From Streptomyces sp. ERV7 (GTDB lineage: Bacteria; Actinomycetota; Actinomycetes; Streptomycetales; Streptomycetaceae), in NCBI RefSeq assembly GCF_001653515.1, contig NZ_LYOY01000051.1:1198001-1262000 (forward strand): a stretch of DNA of 64,000 nt, given 5' to 3'. Positions 33,836 to 42,610 of the stretch are shown piece by piece. Positions within the stretch are counted from its first letter, which is position 1, and each line of letters opens with the position of its first letter. The position numbers and the translations under genes are program-made. The notes beneath the pieces were generated by a model that was given only the letters and a program-made list of their open reading frames with translations, was not told the DNA's origin and searched no databases.

Positions 33836-35326
33836 TCAGCGGTGGTCGTGGATCTCGTTGGTCGCCGCGATCTTCTTCCAGGACTTCGGCTGCGTCAGCG
33901 GCACACCGGCCGCCAGCTTCGCCTTCTTGGCGGCCGGGGCGGCCGGCTTCGAGGCCTGGTACAGCCAGGTGTCGAAGAGCCCGGCGAGCGGCTTGCCCGT
34001 GGCCTTCTCCGCGTACAGCACGAAGTCGCCCACCTTGGCGTTGCCGTACTGGTGGGCCGTCGGCCAGCCCTTGAGCAGCGCGAAGAAGCTCGTGTCGCCG
34101 ACCGTGTCGCGCAGCGCCTGGAGGGCGAGCGCGCCCCGGTCGTAGACGGCCAGGTCGAACTGGTTGTCCGGGCCCGGGTCACCCGGCTTGACCTTCCAGA
34201 ACGCGTCGTCGGCCGGGTGCTGCGCGTACACGTAGTCCGCGAGCTCCTTCGCGGTGCCCTCGCCCTCCTTCTCCGACCAGAGCCACTGGGCGTAGCGGGC
34301 GAAGCCCTCGTTGTTCCAGATGTCCTTCCAGCCGTCCACCGAGACGCTGTCGCCGTACCACTGGTGGGCCAGCTCGTGGACGACCACCGAGACGTTGGCG
34401 CCGTTCGCGAACTGCTTGGGGCTGTAGTACGGGCGGGTCTGGGTCTCCAGGGCGAAGCCGGAGGTCACGTTCGGCACATAGCCGCCGACCGAGTTGAACG
34501 GGTACGGGCCGTAGAGGTCGCTCAGCCACTCGGCGACCTCCTTGGTGCGCTCGATGCTGGCGCGCGCGGCGCCGTCGTTGTCACCGAGGTCCTTGCTGTA
34601 CGCGTTGATCACCGGCAGCCCGTTGGCCAGGGTGTCGGTGGTGATGTCGAACTTGCCGATCGCCACCGTCGTCAGATAGCTGGCCTGCGGCTTGTTGGAG
34701 CGCCAGTTGTAGCGCGTCCAGCCCAGCTTCGAACTCTGCGACTGGAGCGTGCCGTTGCTGATCGCCTGCGTGCCGTCCGGGACGAGGACCGACACGTCGT
34801 AGGTGGCCTTGTCCAGCGGGTGGTCGTTGGAGGGGAACCACCACACGGCCGAGTCGGGCTCCTGCGCCGCCACCCCGCCGTCGGGGGTGCGGTGCCAGGC
34901 CGTGTACCCGTCGATGCTCAGCTCGGACGGCTTGCCCGCGTACTTCACCACCACCGTGACCGATCGGCCCTTGGCCAGCGGCGCCGCCGGGGTGATCTCC
35001 AGCTCCTGGGTGCCGGACTTGGTGTACTTCGCCAGGGTGCCGTTGACCCGGACCTCGCTCACCGCGAGCCCGAAGTCCAGGTTGAAGCGGGAGAGGTTCT
35101 GCGTGGTGGTGGCGAGGATCGTCGCCGTGCCCTCCAGGAGGTCCGTGGCGGGCTGGTACTTCAGTCTCAGGTCGTAGTGGGAAACGTCGTAACCGCCGTT
35201 GCCGCTGCTCGGGTAGTAGGGGTCGCCGATACCCGGCGCGCCCGGAGTGAAGTCCGTGGCCGATGCCGGGATCGCCAGCAGCAGGGACGCGGCGAGCACG
35301 CTCGGGGCGAGGATTCTGCGGTGCAC
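33836..35326 (-). CDS. Secreted M1-family metallopeptidase (aminopeptidase N-like)
   Basis: 496 residues. A signal peptide (ILAPSVLAASLLLAIPASA) is followed by an aminopeptidase-N beta domain and the gluzincin catalytic domain: zinc site HELAHQWYGDSV (His at about 316) with the third ligand Glu in NNEGFARY 18 residues later. The GAMEN exopeptidase loop is not obvious; the equivalent region reads GFALETQTR. The C-terminal ERAP-like domain is short, as in the smaller streptomycete enzymes. It should release N-terminal residues from peptides outside the cell. It is divergent from X-Pro dipeptidyl-peptidase, forming an extracellular peptidase island. Confidence 0.93.
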   Translation of the reverse strand: MHRRILAPSVLAASLLLAIPASATDFTPGAPGIGDPYYPSSGNGGYDVSHYDLRLKYQPATDLLEGTATILATTTQNLSRFNLDFGLAVSEVRVNGTLAKYTKSGTQELEITPAAPLAKGRSVTVVVKYAGKPSELSIDGYTAWHRTPDGGVAAQEPDSAVWWFPSNDHPLDKATYDVSVLVPDGTQAISNGTLQSQSSKLGWTRYNWRSNKPQASYLTTVAIGKFDITTDTLANGLPVINAYSKDLGDNDGAARASIERTKEVAEWLSDLYGPYPFNSVGGYVPNVTSGFALETQTRPYYSPKQFANGANVSVVVHELAHQWYGDSVSVDGWKDIWNNEGFARYAQWLWSEKEGEGTAKELADYVYAQHPADDAFWKVKPGDPGPDNQFDLAVYDRGALALQALRDTVGDTSFFALLKGWPTAHQYGNAKVGDFVLYAEKATGKPLAGLFDTWLYQASKPAAPAAKKAKLAAGVPLTQPKSWKKIAATNEIHDHR

Positions 35327-35516
35327 GAGTGCTCCAAGTCGTCGGGGTGAACGATCTCTTCGGACCCTATTCAGCGCCCCTCCGGCAAGTCATGTCCATG
35401 GCCCCTGCTGTCACACGATCGCCATTGCGCCGACATGGTGACCTGCTCGCCATGGACCACTTCCGGACCGTGCCTGCCCCCTTTTGCACGGGAGTTGACG
35501 GGAGTACCGTCCGCCC

Positions 35517-37511
35517 ATGCCGATTCCTGCGCGGCCCAGCCGCACGAGGTTCAGATCGCTCCGGTCGCCCGGTCGGGCGCGCCTGCTCGTGGTGGCGCTC
35601 GCGGCCGCCCTGACGGCCCTGTTCCTCTCCCCGGTGGGCGCCCAGGCGGCCCGTGCCAGGGAGAGCACGCCCGTCTACTCGTACGAGAACGCGATACGCG
35701 AATCCGTCTGGGTCGACACGCGGCTCGACGCGGACGGCGACGGCAAGGGCGACCGGGTCGCCGTCGACATAGTCCGCCCCCGCGAGCCCGCGAGCCAGGG
35801 CCGCAGGGTTCCGGTCATCATGGACGCCTCGCCGTACTACGCCTGCTGCGGGCGCGGCAACGAGAGCCAGCTCAAGACGTACGACGCGCACGGCGACGTC
35901 GTCCAGATGCCGCTCTTCTACGACAACTACTTCGTGCCGCGCGGCTACGCCTTCGTCGGCGTCGACCTGGCCGGAACCAATCGCTCGGACGGCTGTGTCG
36001 ACATCGGCGGCCCCTCCGACATCCAGTCCGCCAAGGCGGTCGTCGACTGGCTGAACGGCCGCGCCCGCGCGTACACCACCCGGACCGGCGCCCGGCGGGC
36101 CGACGCCGGCTGGAGCAACGGCAGGACCGGCATGATCGGCAAGAGCTGGGACGGCACCATAGCCAACGGCGTGGCCGCCACCGGCGTCGAAGGCCTCAAG
36201 ACGATCGTCCCGATCAGCTCCATATCCTCCTGGTACGACTACTACTTCGCCAAGGGCGCCCCGCTCTACGACTCCGGGCCCGACTGGCTCTCCCACTACG
36301 TCGAGAGCCCCACGGGACAGGCCCACTGCGACGCGGTGCAGCGCGAGCTGGTCGACGGGGCGCCGCGCACCGGCGACTGGACGCCGCTGTGGAGCGGACG
36401 CGACTACGTGGCCGACGCGGGCAACGTCAGGGCGAGCGTGTTCGTGGTGCACGGCATGCAGGACCTGAACGTCCGCCCCAAGAACTACGGCCAGTGGTGG
36501 GACGCGCTGGCGGCGCAGGGCGTCGAGCGCAAGATCTGGCTCTCCCAGACCGGGCACGTCGACCCCTTCGACTACCGCCGCGCCGACTGGGTCCCCACCC
36601 TCCACAAGTGGTTCGACCACTATCTCCTCGGCTATGACAACGGCATCGAGCGCGAGCCGATGGCCGACGTCGAGCGCCACCCCGACCAGTGGTCCACCGA
36701 CCGCACCTGGCCTCCGGCGGGCACCCGTGACGCCGTGCTGCGCCCGGTCGCGGGCTCCGCGCCCGGCGTCGGCGGCCTCGCCCTGAGCCCGGCGCCCGCC
36801 GGGACGACCGAGACGTTCACCGACGACCCCCAGCTGGACGAGGTGAAGTGGGCGGCCGCCGTGGACCGCTCCACCCCGGACAAGGCCGGGTTCACGACCC
36901 AGCCCCTCGCCGCCGACCTGCGGCTCTCCGGCTCCTCCAAGGTGACCGTCACCGCGACCCCGACCACCACCAGCGCACACCTCTCGGCGGTCCTGGTGGA
37001 CCTCGGCCCCGACACCATCCGCAATTACGGCGGCGACGGCGAGGGCATCCTCACCGGCACCACCCGCACCTGCTGGGGCGAGAGCACGGCCGGCGACAGC
37101 GCCTGTTTCAAGGTCACCGCCGCCGACACCAAGGCCGTCGACTACACCGTGTTCAGCCGGGGCTGGGCCGACCTCGGCAACTACGCGGGCGGCACCGGGC
37201 GGCCGCTCACCCCGGGCAAGCCGTACACGATCACCCTCGACCTGCACGCCGGCGACCACGTCGTCCCGGCCGGCCACCGCCTCGCGCTGATCGTCGCGGG
37301 CACCGACAGGGACCTCATCGACCCGCCCGCGAGCCGCCCCACGCTCACCCTCGACCTCGCCCGCACCTCGGCGAAGCTGCCGCTCCTCGGCGGTACGGGG
37401 GCGTTCCGGCGGGCCACCTCCGGCGCCCCGCCCCACAGCGCGCCGAGGGTCCCGCACCCGGCCGGGGTCGAGGCCCCGCACCTGACGCGCCCGGTCCCGG
37501 AGGCGTGGTGA
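35517..37511 (+). CDS. Secreted Xaa-Pro dipeptidyl-peptidase (S15 family)
   Basis: 664 residues. A basic signal peptide (ARLLVVALAAALTALF, cut near GAQA-A) precedes an S15 alpha/beta-hydrolase. The nucleophile is in GKSWDGTIANG, the acid in HGMQDLNVRP and the His in TGHVDPFDY. The C-terminal jelly-roll domain ends with GHRLALIVAGTDRD. It cleaves X-Pro dipeptides from peptide N-termini, suiting proline-rich or collagen-like substrates. The Cys-rich ACCG and CVDI probably form disulfides outside the cell. Its stop overlaps the M14 gene GTG by 4 bases. Confidence 0.92.
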   Translation: MPIPARPSRTRFRSLRSPGRARLLVVALAAALTALFLSPVGAQAARARESTPVYSYENAIRESVWVDTRLDADGDGKGDRVAVDIVRPREPASQGRRVPVIMDASPYYACCGRGNESQLKTYDAHGDVVQMPLFYDNYFVPRGYAFVGVDLAGTNRSDGCVDIGGPSDIQSAKAVVDWLNGRARAYTTRTGARRADAGWSNGRTGMIGKSWDGTIANGVAATGVEGLKTIVPISSISSWYDYYFAKGAPLYDSGPDWLSHYVESPTGQAHCDAVQRELVDGAPRTGDWTPLWSGRDYVADAGNVRASVFVVHGMQDLNVRPKNYGQWWDALAAQGVERKIWLSQTGHVDPFDYRRADWVPTLHKWFDHYLLGYDNGIEREPMADVERHPDQWSTDRTWPPAGTRDAVLRPVAGSAPGVGGLALSPAPAGTTETFTDDPQLDEVKWAAAVDRSTPDKAGFTTQPLAADLRLSGSSKVTVTATPTTTSAHLSAVLVDLGPDTIRNYGGDGEGILTGTTRTCWGESTAGDSACFKVTAADTKAVDYTVFSRGWADLGNYAGGTGRPLTPGKPYTITLDLHAGDHVVPAGHRLALIVAGTDRDLIDPPASRPTLTLDLARTSAKLPLLGGTGAFRRATSGAPPHSAPRVPHPAGVEAPHLTRPVPEAW

Positions 37512-38782
37512 GAGCCCGGACGGCGCTCCTCGGCGTCCTCGGGGCCGCGCTCGCCGTGCCCCTGGTGACGGTGCCGGCGCGGGCGACGGCGAGCCCGCCC
37601 CGTACCGGATTCGAGGTGAGCGCCGGGGCGCGCTGGACCGGCGAGGTGGAGGAGCAGGACTTCCTGGCGGCCGTCGCCCAGGGCAGCGACCGCGCCTCGG
37701 TCACGCGCATCGGCACCACCACCCGGGGCCGCCCGCTCCAGCTGGTCCGGGTCGGCAGCGGGCACACCGCCAACCGCGTCCTGCTGGTGTGCAGCCAGCA
37801 CGGCGACGAGCCGGCGGGCCGCGAGGCCTGTCTGGCCACCGTCCGCGACCTCGCCTACGCGAACGACCGGGCGACGCGGCGGCTCCTGGCCCACACCACG
37901 CTCTACGTCGTGCCGACCGCCAACCCGGACGGCCGGGCCGCCGACACCCGCGTCAACGCCGACGGCGTCGACGTCAACCGCGACCACATCGCGCTGCGCA
38001 CGGCCGAGGCGCGGGCGGTGGCCGGGGTCCTGCGCGACGAACGGCCCGACGTCGTCTACGACCTGCACGAGTACGGGGCCACCCCCAAGTACTACGACAA
38101 GGACCTGTTCGACCTGTGGCCGCGCAACCTCAACACCGACCCGGCGGTGCACGAGGAGGCCAGGACGCTGTCCGGCGCGTACGTACGGCAGGCCGCCCGC
38201 GCGGACGGCTTCTCCACCGGCACCTACGGCATCTGGACCGACCCGGTCACCGGCGAGCCCGTCAAACAGGTCGCGGGCGACGGCCAGGAGCGGATCCTGC
38301 GCAACACGGCGGGCATCAAACACGCGGTGGGCCTGCTCATCGAGAGCCGCGTCGACCCGGGAAGCGACGCCGAGGAGGCCGACCCGGCGCTGAACAACCG
38401 GCGCCGGGTGGTCTCGCAACTGAGCGGGCTGCGCGGACTGCTGGCCTTCACGGCCGGGCGCAGGGGAGACATCGAGGCGGCGACCAAGGCCGCCCGCCTC
38501 GCCGGCTACCGCGACCGGGGACCGGTCTACCTCGGCGGCGCCGACAACGAGCCCGCCACCCCCGCCCAGATCCTCGCCGACCCGCCGTGCGGCTACCGCC
38601 TCACCGCCGCCCAGTACGCCGACGTGAAGGACCGGCTGGCCCTGCACGGCGTCCGGGCCGGGCGGTCCGGAGACGGTGCGTTCGTCCCGCTGCGCCAGCC
38701 GCTGCGGGCGCTCGTGCCCCTGCTGCTCGACGCCCGTGCGCAGTACGGGCTGACGGCGGCCGAACCCGTACAGCGCTGCTGA
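37508..38782 (+). CDS. Secreted M14-family zinc carboxypeptidase
   Basis: 424 residues from GTG 37508, translationally coupled to the upstream peptidase. A signal peptide (TALLGVLGAALAVPLVTVPA) is followed by the M14 domain: zinc ligands HGDE in CSQHGDEPAGRE and the His of YDLHEYG, and substrate Arg/Asn in VNADGVDVNRDH. The region LLIESRVDPG contains the putative catalytic Glu. The C-terminal 100 residues have no recognised domain. It would remove C-terminal residues from peptides or trim muropeptides; the first is more likely beside two aminopeptidases. It converges with the D-amino-acid oxidase gene. Confidence 0.9.
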   Translation: MRARTALLGVLGAALAVPLVTVPARATASPPRTGFEVSAGARWTGEVEEQDFLAAVAQGSDRASVTRIGTTTRGRPLQLVRVGSGHTANRVLLVCSQHGDEPAGREACLATVRDLAYANDRATRRLLAHTTLYVVPTANPDGRAADTRVNADGVDVNRDHIALRTAEARAVAGVLRDERPDVVYDLHEYGATPKYYDKDLFDLWPRNLNTDPAVHEEARTLSGAYVRQAARADGFSTGTYGIWTDPVTGEPVKQVAGDGQERILRNTAGIKHAVGLLIESRVDPGSDAEEADPALNNRRRVVSQLSGLRGLLAFTAGRRGDIEAATKAARLAGYRDRGPVYLGGADNEPATPAQILADPPCGYRLTAAQYADVKDRLALHGVRAGRSGDGAFVPLRQPLRALVPLLLDARAQYGLTAAEPVQRC

Positions 38783-38791
38783 GACGGGTTC

Positions 38792-39724
38792 TCACCGGAG
38801 GGGAGTGCGGGAGGCGGCCAGTGCGGCCGCCTCCCGCGCACACCCCCAGGCGACGGTGACCCCGGCGCCGCCGTGCCCGTAGTTGTGCACCAGCAGACCG
38901 CCGGACGCGGTGGTCTCCGCCTCGATCCGCACCCCCGACTCCCGCACCGGACGCAACCCCACCCGGTGGGCCAGCACCCGCGCCCCGGCGATCTCGGGAC
39001 GCACCCGTGCGCACCGCGCCACGATCGCCTCGGCGACCGCCGGATCCGGTACGAGGTCCCAGTCGCCGTCCGTCGCGGTGCCGCCGAGCAGCAGCCCGAA
39101 CGGCTGGGGGAAGAAGTACGTCGTGTCGCTGGAGGAGTGGTCGACGTGGGTGTACCACTCGCTCACCCCGGGGTTCTCGACCACCACCAACTGGCCGCGC
39201 ACCGGCCGCACCAGGGGGTCGGGGACCAGCGTACGGGCGCCCAGACCCGTGCAGTTGACCACGACCGGTGCCTGGGGGAAGGCGTCGGCCACCCGGGTCT
39301 CCACCGTCCCGCCCGCCGCCTCCAGACGCCGTCGCAGCCAGGCCAGGTGCACCGGCATGTCGATCAGCGGTATCCGGGCGCGCACCCCCTGCGCCGATGC
39401 GCGCAACCCGTCCACCTCGGCCGCCCACGGCCCCAGTTCGCCGAGCCGGACGCCCGACTGCAGCCCCTCGACGAGCCGGACCCCGGTCCGCCCGGGATCG
39501 GCGGCCAGCTCCTCGTACACCCGCAGGGAGGCCAGCGCCCAGTCGCCGACGCGCCCGGCGGGCTCGATGCGGTAAGGCCACCACAGCGCCCCCGCCACCG
39601 CCGACGTCGTCTCCCCGACCGGATCCCGGCTCCACACCCGCACCTGCCGGCCCGACTCCGCAAGGACCACCGCCGTGGTCAGACCGATGACTCCGCCACC
39701 CAGCACGATCATCTGCTCGCTCAT
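38792..39724 (-). CDS. D-amino-acid oxidase family FAD enzyme
   Basis: 310 residues. The FAD motif VLGGGVIGLTTAVVLAESG is at the N-terminus, followed by SAVAGALWWPYR. FINCTGLGARTL-type sequence appears as VVNCTGLGARTL. The C-terminal HRVGLRPVRESGVRIE and HNYGHGGAGVTVAWG match the DAO signature that holds the substrate carboxylate. It oxidises neutral D-amino acids to keto acids, ammonia and hydrogen peroxide. ATG 39724 sits 6 bases after a TACCGT -10 element, so the mRNA is probably leaderless. A role in recycling D-amino acids from wall or peptidase products is inferred from neighbours. Confidence 0.92.
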   Translation of the reverse strand: MSEQMIVLGGGVIGLTTAVVLAESGRQVRVWSRDPVGETTSAVAGALWWPYRIEPAGRVGDWALASLRVYEELAADPGRTGVRLVEGLQSGVRLGELGPWAAEVDGLRASAQGVRARIPLIDMPVHLAWLRRRLEAAGGTVETRVADAFPQAPVVVNCTGLGARTLVPDPLVRPVRGQLVVVENPGVSEWYTHVDHSSSDTTYFFPQPFGLLLGGTATDGDWDLVPDPAVAEAIVARCARVRPEIAGARVLAHRVGLRPVRESGVRIEAETTASGGLLVHNYGHGGAGVTVAWGCAREAAALAASRTPLR

Positions 39725-39730
39725 GGCGGG

Positions 39731-39736
39731 ACGGTA
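39731..39736 (-). promoter_or_regulatory. -10 element TACCGT of the D-amino-acid oxidase gene
   Basis: On the minus strand TACCGT precedes the ATG by 6 bases with no ribosome-binding sequence, indicating a leaderless transcript. No clear -35 is seen. Confidence 0.5.
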
Positions 39737-39789
39737 GCGGAATGGGTGACGCCGTGCTCGGATCCGCCACAGAGGGGAATACTCAGGAC

Positions 39790-40806
39790 ATGTCAGCCGC
39801 GTACGCGACCTTCTCACTCGCCCCCGCGATGCGGGCAGGCGATGTCGCGGGGGCCGGTTCTCCCCAGCTGCACCGCGACTTCATGGACTTCGTCGTCGAC
39901 GGACGGCCGCTGCTGCTCCAACTCGCCGACCTGGACGCCGTCTCCCCGCTCGCGGCCGACGTGCCGCCCGCCATCCTCGGGGCCCAGGTGCGCAGCCTGC
40001 TCCTGGAGACCGCACCGCCGCTGGCCGACGGGCGGTACGTGGTCTATGCCTGCCCGGAGTGCGAGGACCTTGCGTGCGGCGCGGTCACCGCCGTCATCGA
40101 GCGCTGCGGCGACGACATCATCTGGCGGGACTTCGCCTGGCAGACCGAGCCCGTGCCCGATCTGATGCTCAACGGCTACCACGGGATAGGGCCGTTCCGC
40201 TTCCGTGCCGAGGAGTACAGAGCCGCCCTGGAACGGCTGCTCTGCGACGAGCCGCCCCGGCGCCGGGTCCTGCTCGTGGGGGCCCGCGCGGCCGTCCTCG
40301 GCAAGCTCGCGGCGGCCCTGCGCTCGATCGGCATCGGCGCGGACATCGCGCACGACGTCACCGACGCGATCCCCGAGGAGCTGCTGGCCTACGGGGCGGT
40401 CGCCTTCGGCCGCGCGGTCCCGGAGGCCGAACGCGCGGCGGTGCGCGCCGCGTTCGCCCGCGCCCGCGCGCACCCCGTGTACGTGACGGGCCTGGCCCCG
40501 GTCACCCCGCTCCTGGTGGCCCAGCTGGAACAGGCCCTGGACCGCACCCCGCCGGCCCAGCGCCGGCTCACCTACCTCTCCGCCTCCCCGGACGAGGCCC
40601 GGCTCGCGGTCGGCGCGACCTGCCGCGTCCGGCTCACCGCGTACCGCCTGGACCGGCTGCACCGCGTCCGCACCCAGCAGGTCCTGGACGCGGTCCTCGA
40701 CCCCGGCCCGCACCGGATCCCGCTGGACGAGCGCGCCCTGCGCGGAGAGTCCTTCCTGGTGGCCCGCACCACCGGCGGAGTGATCACGGCGGCGGTCGTG
40801 CGCTGA
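39790..40806 (+). CDS. Conserved protein of unknown function
   Basis: 338 residues; I do not recognise the family. The N-terminal part is acidic with a possible metal or redox pair in YACPECEDLACGAV (three Cys), followed by VIERCGDDIIWRDFAWQTE. A middle segment RRVLLVGARAAVLGKLAAALRSIGIGADIAHDV resembles a Rossmann or receiver-like strand-helix unit. The C-terminus is Arg-rich (RLTAYRLDRLHRVRT). No signal peptide or membrane segment is present. ATG 39790 has AGGA 4 bases upstream. It stands alone between the D-amino-acid oxidase (divergent) and an ABC-F gene. Confidence 0.75.
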   Translation: MSAAYATFSLAPAMRAGDVAGAGSPQLHRDFMDFVVDGRPLLLQLADLDAVSPLAADVPPAILGAQVRSLLLETAPPLADGRYVVYACPECEDLACGAVTAVIERCGDDIIWRDFAWQTEPVPDLMLNGYHGIGPFRFRAEEYRAALERLLCDEPPRRRVLLVGARAAVLGKLAAALRSIGIGADIAHDVTDAIPEELLAYGAVAFGRAVPEAERAAVRAAFARARAHPVYVTGLAPVTPLLVAQLEQALDRTPPAQRRLTYLSASPDEARLAVGATCRVRLTAYRLDRLHRVRTQQVLDAVLDPGPHRIPLDERALRGESFLVARTTGGVITAAVVR

Positions 40807-40905
40807 AACGGTCCGCTGGAGCCGAGTGCGGAACCGCTCCGCCGGGGAGCAGGGCCCGGCGCGGGCCCGGCCGGTATTTCGTCGGTGGGTGTCCGCACGC
40901 CCCAG

Positions 40906-40911
40906 TAGGAT
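40906..40911 (+). promoter_or_regulatory. -10 element TAGGAT of the second ABC-F gene
   Basis: TAGGAT ends 10 bases before ATG 40922, and the short gap (CTATGTCCTC) has no ribosome-binding sequence. Leaderless or near-leaderless transcription is likely. Confidence 0.45.
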
Positions 40912-40921
40912 CTATGTCCTC

Positions 40922-42559
40922 ATGACTGCCACTCTCGTCGCCAAGGACCTCGCCGCCGGCCACGGCGACCGCACGCTCTTCGCCGGGCTCGACCTCGTCG
41001 TCGCCCCCGGCGACGTCATCGGCCTCGTCGGGGCGAACGGGGCGGGGAAGTCCTCCCTGCTCCGCCTGCTCGCCGGACTCGACACGCCGGAGGACGGCGA
41101 GCTGCGGCTCTCCCCGCCCGGCGCGACCGTGGGGCATCTGCCGCAGGAGCCGGACCGGCGCCCCGGTGAGACCGTGCGCGCCTTCCTGGCCCGCCGCACC
41201 GGTGTGGCCGCCGCCCAGGAGGCCATGGACGCCGCCACCCAGGCCCTGGTCGACGGAGCCCCCGGCAGCGACGACGCGTACGCGGAGAGCCTGGAGCGCT
41301 GGCTCGACCTCGGCGGCGCCGACCTGGACGAGCGCGCCGAGGAGGTGGCGGCCGCCCTCGGCCTGACCATCGGCCTCGACCAGCCGATGACGGCCCTCTC
41401 CGGCGGTCAGGCGGCCCGCGCGGGACTGGCCTCGCTGCTGCTCTCGCGCTACGACGTCTTCCTGCTCGACGAGCCCACCAACGACCTCGACCTGGACGGT
41501 CTGGAGCGCCTGGAGTCCTTCGTCAAGGGCCTGCGCGCGGGCACGGTCGTGATCAGCCACGACCGCGAGTTCCTCACCCGTACCGTCACCAAGGTCCTCG
41601 AACTCGACCTCGCCCAGCAGCAGATCACGCTCTACGGCGGCGGCTACGAGGCGTATCTGGAGGAGCGGGAGACCGCCCGCAGGCACGCCCGCGAGGACTA
41701 CGACGAGTACGCGGACAAGAAGTCGGCCCTGGAGGGCCGGGCCCAGATGCAGCGCGGCTGGATGGACAAGGGCGTCAAGAACGCCCGCCGCAAGGCGGGT
41801 GACAACGACAAGATGGGCAAGAAGTTCCGCAGCGACTCCAGCGAGAAGCAGGCCGCCAAGGCCCGCCAGACGCAGCGCATGATCGAGCGCCTGGACGTCG
41901 TCGAGGAGCCCCGCAAGGAGTGGGAGCTGCGGATGGAGATCGCGTCCGCCCCCCGCTCGGGCGCGGTCGTCGCCACCCTCAACCAGGCCGAGATCCGGCG
42001 CGGCGACTACACCTTCGGCCCCGCCTCCCTCCAGATCGACTGGGCCGACCGCGTGGCGATCACCGGCGCCAACGGCGCGGGCAAGTCCACCCTGCTCGCC
42101 GCCCTGCTCGGCCGCCTCACGCTCGACTCGGGGCAGGCCGCGCTCGGCTCCGGCGTGATCGTCGGCGAGGTCGACCAGGCCCGGGGGCTCTTCGTCGGCG
42201 AGGAGTCCCTGCTCGAAGCGTTCTGCGCGGCCGTCCCCGACACCGAGCCGGCCGAGGTGCGCACGCTGCTTGCCAAGTTCGGTCTGCGCGCCGACCACGT
42301 ACTGCGCCCCGCCGCCTCGCTCTCGCCCGGCGAGCGCACCCGGGCCGCGCTCGCGCTGCTCCAGGGCCGGGGCGTCAACCTGCTCGTCCTCGACGAGCCG
42401 ACCAACCACCTCGACCTCCCCGCGATCGAGCAGCTGGAGTCCGCCCTCGACTCGTACACCGGCACCCTGCTCCTGGTCACCCACGACCGCCGGATGCTGG
42501 ACGCGGTGCACACCACCCGGCGCATCGAGGTCGCCGACGGCAAGGTCACCGAGCAGTAG
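40922..42559 (+). CDS. ABC-F family ATPase (translation-factor type)
   Basis: 545 residues, two ATPase domains, no membrane segment. Walker A: GANGAGKSS and GANGAGKST. Signatures: LSGGQAARAGLA in the first half and LSPGERTRAAL in the second. Walker B: FLLDEPTNDLDL and LVLDEPTNHLDL. The inter-domain linker is long and lysine-rich (DKKSALEGRAQMQRGWMDKG, KKFRSDSSEKQAAKARQ). It differs from the ABC-F at 17675-19315 in linker length and signature, and probably acts as a ribosome factor rather than a specific resistance protein. It is followed after 51 bases by a histidine kinase gene. Confidence 0.92.
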   Translation: MTATLVAKDLAAGHGDRTLFAGLDLVVAPGDVIGLVGANGAGKSSLLRLLAGLDTPEDGELRLSPPGATVGHLPQEPDRRPGETVRAFLARRTGVAAAQEAMDAATQALVDGAPGSDDAYAESLERWLDLGGADLDERAEEVAAALGLTIGLDQPMTALSGGQAARAGLASLLLSRYDVFLLDEPTNDLDLDGLERLESFVKGLRAGTVVISHDREFLTRTVTKVLELDLAQQQITLYGGGYEAYLEERETARRHAREDYDEYADKKSALEGRAQMQRGWMDKGVKNARRKAGDNDKMGKKFRSDSSEKQAAKARQTQRMIERLDVVEEPRKEWELRMEIASAPRSGAVVATLNQAEIRRGDYTFGPASLQIDWADRVAITGANGAGKSTLLAALLGRLTLDSGQAALGSGVIVGEVDQARGLFVGEESLLEAFCAAVPDTEPAEVRTLLAKFGLRADHVLRPAASLSPGERTRAALALLQGRGVNLLVLDEPTNHLDLPAIEQLESALDSYTGTLLLVTHDRRMLDAVHTTRRIEVADGKVTEQ

Positions 42560-42598
42560 GACGCGCCCGCGTTACGTGAGCGGCGGCCGGTCCGCGCG

Positions 42599-42604
42599 TA
42601 CGGT
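42599..42604 (+). promoter_or_regulatory. -10 element TACGGT before the histidine kinase gene
   Basis: TACGGT precedes GTG 42611 by 6 bases without a ribosome site, again suggesting leaderless transcription of the two-component pair. Confidence 0.4.
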
Positions 42605-42610
42605 GAGCGC

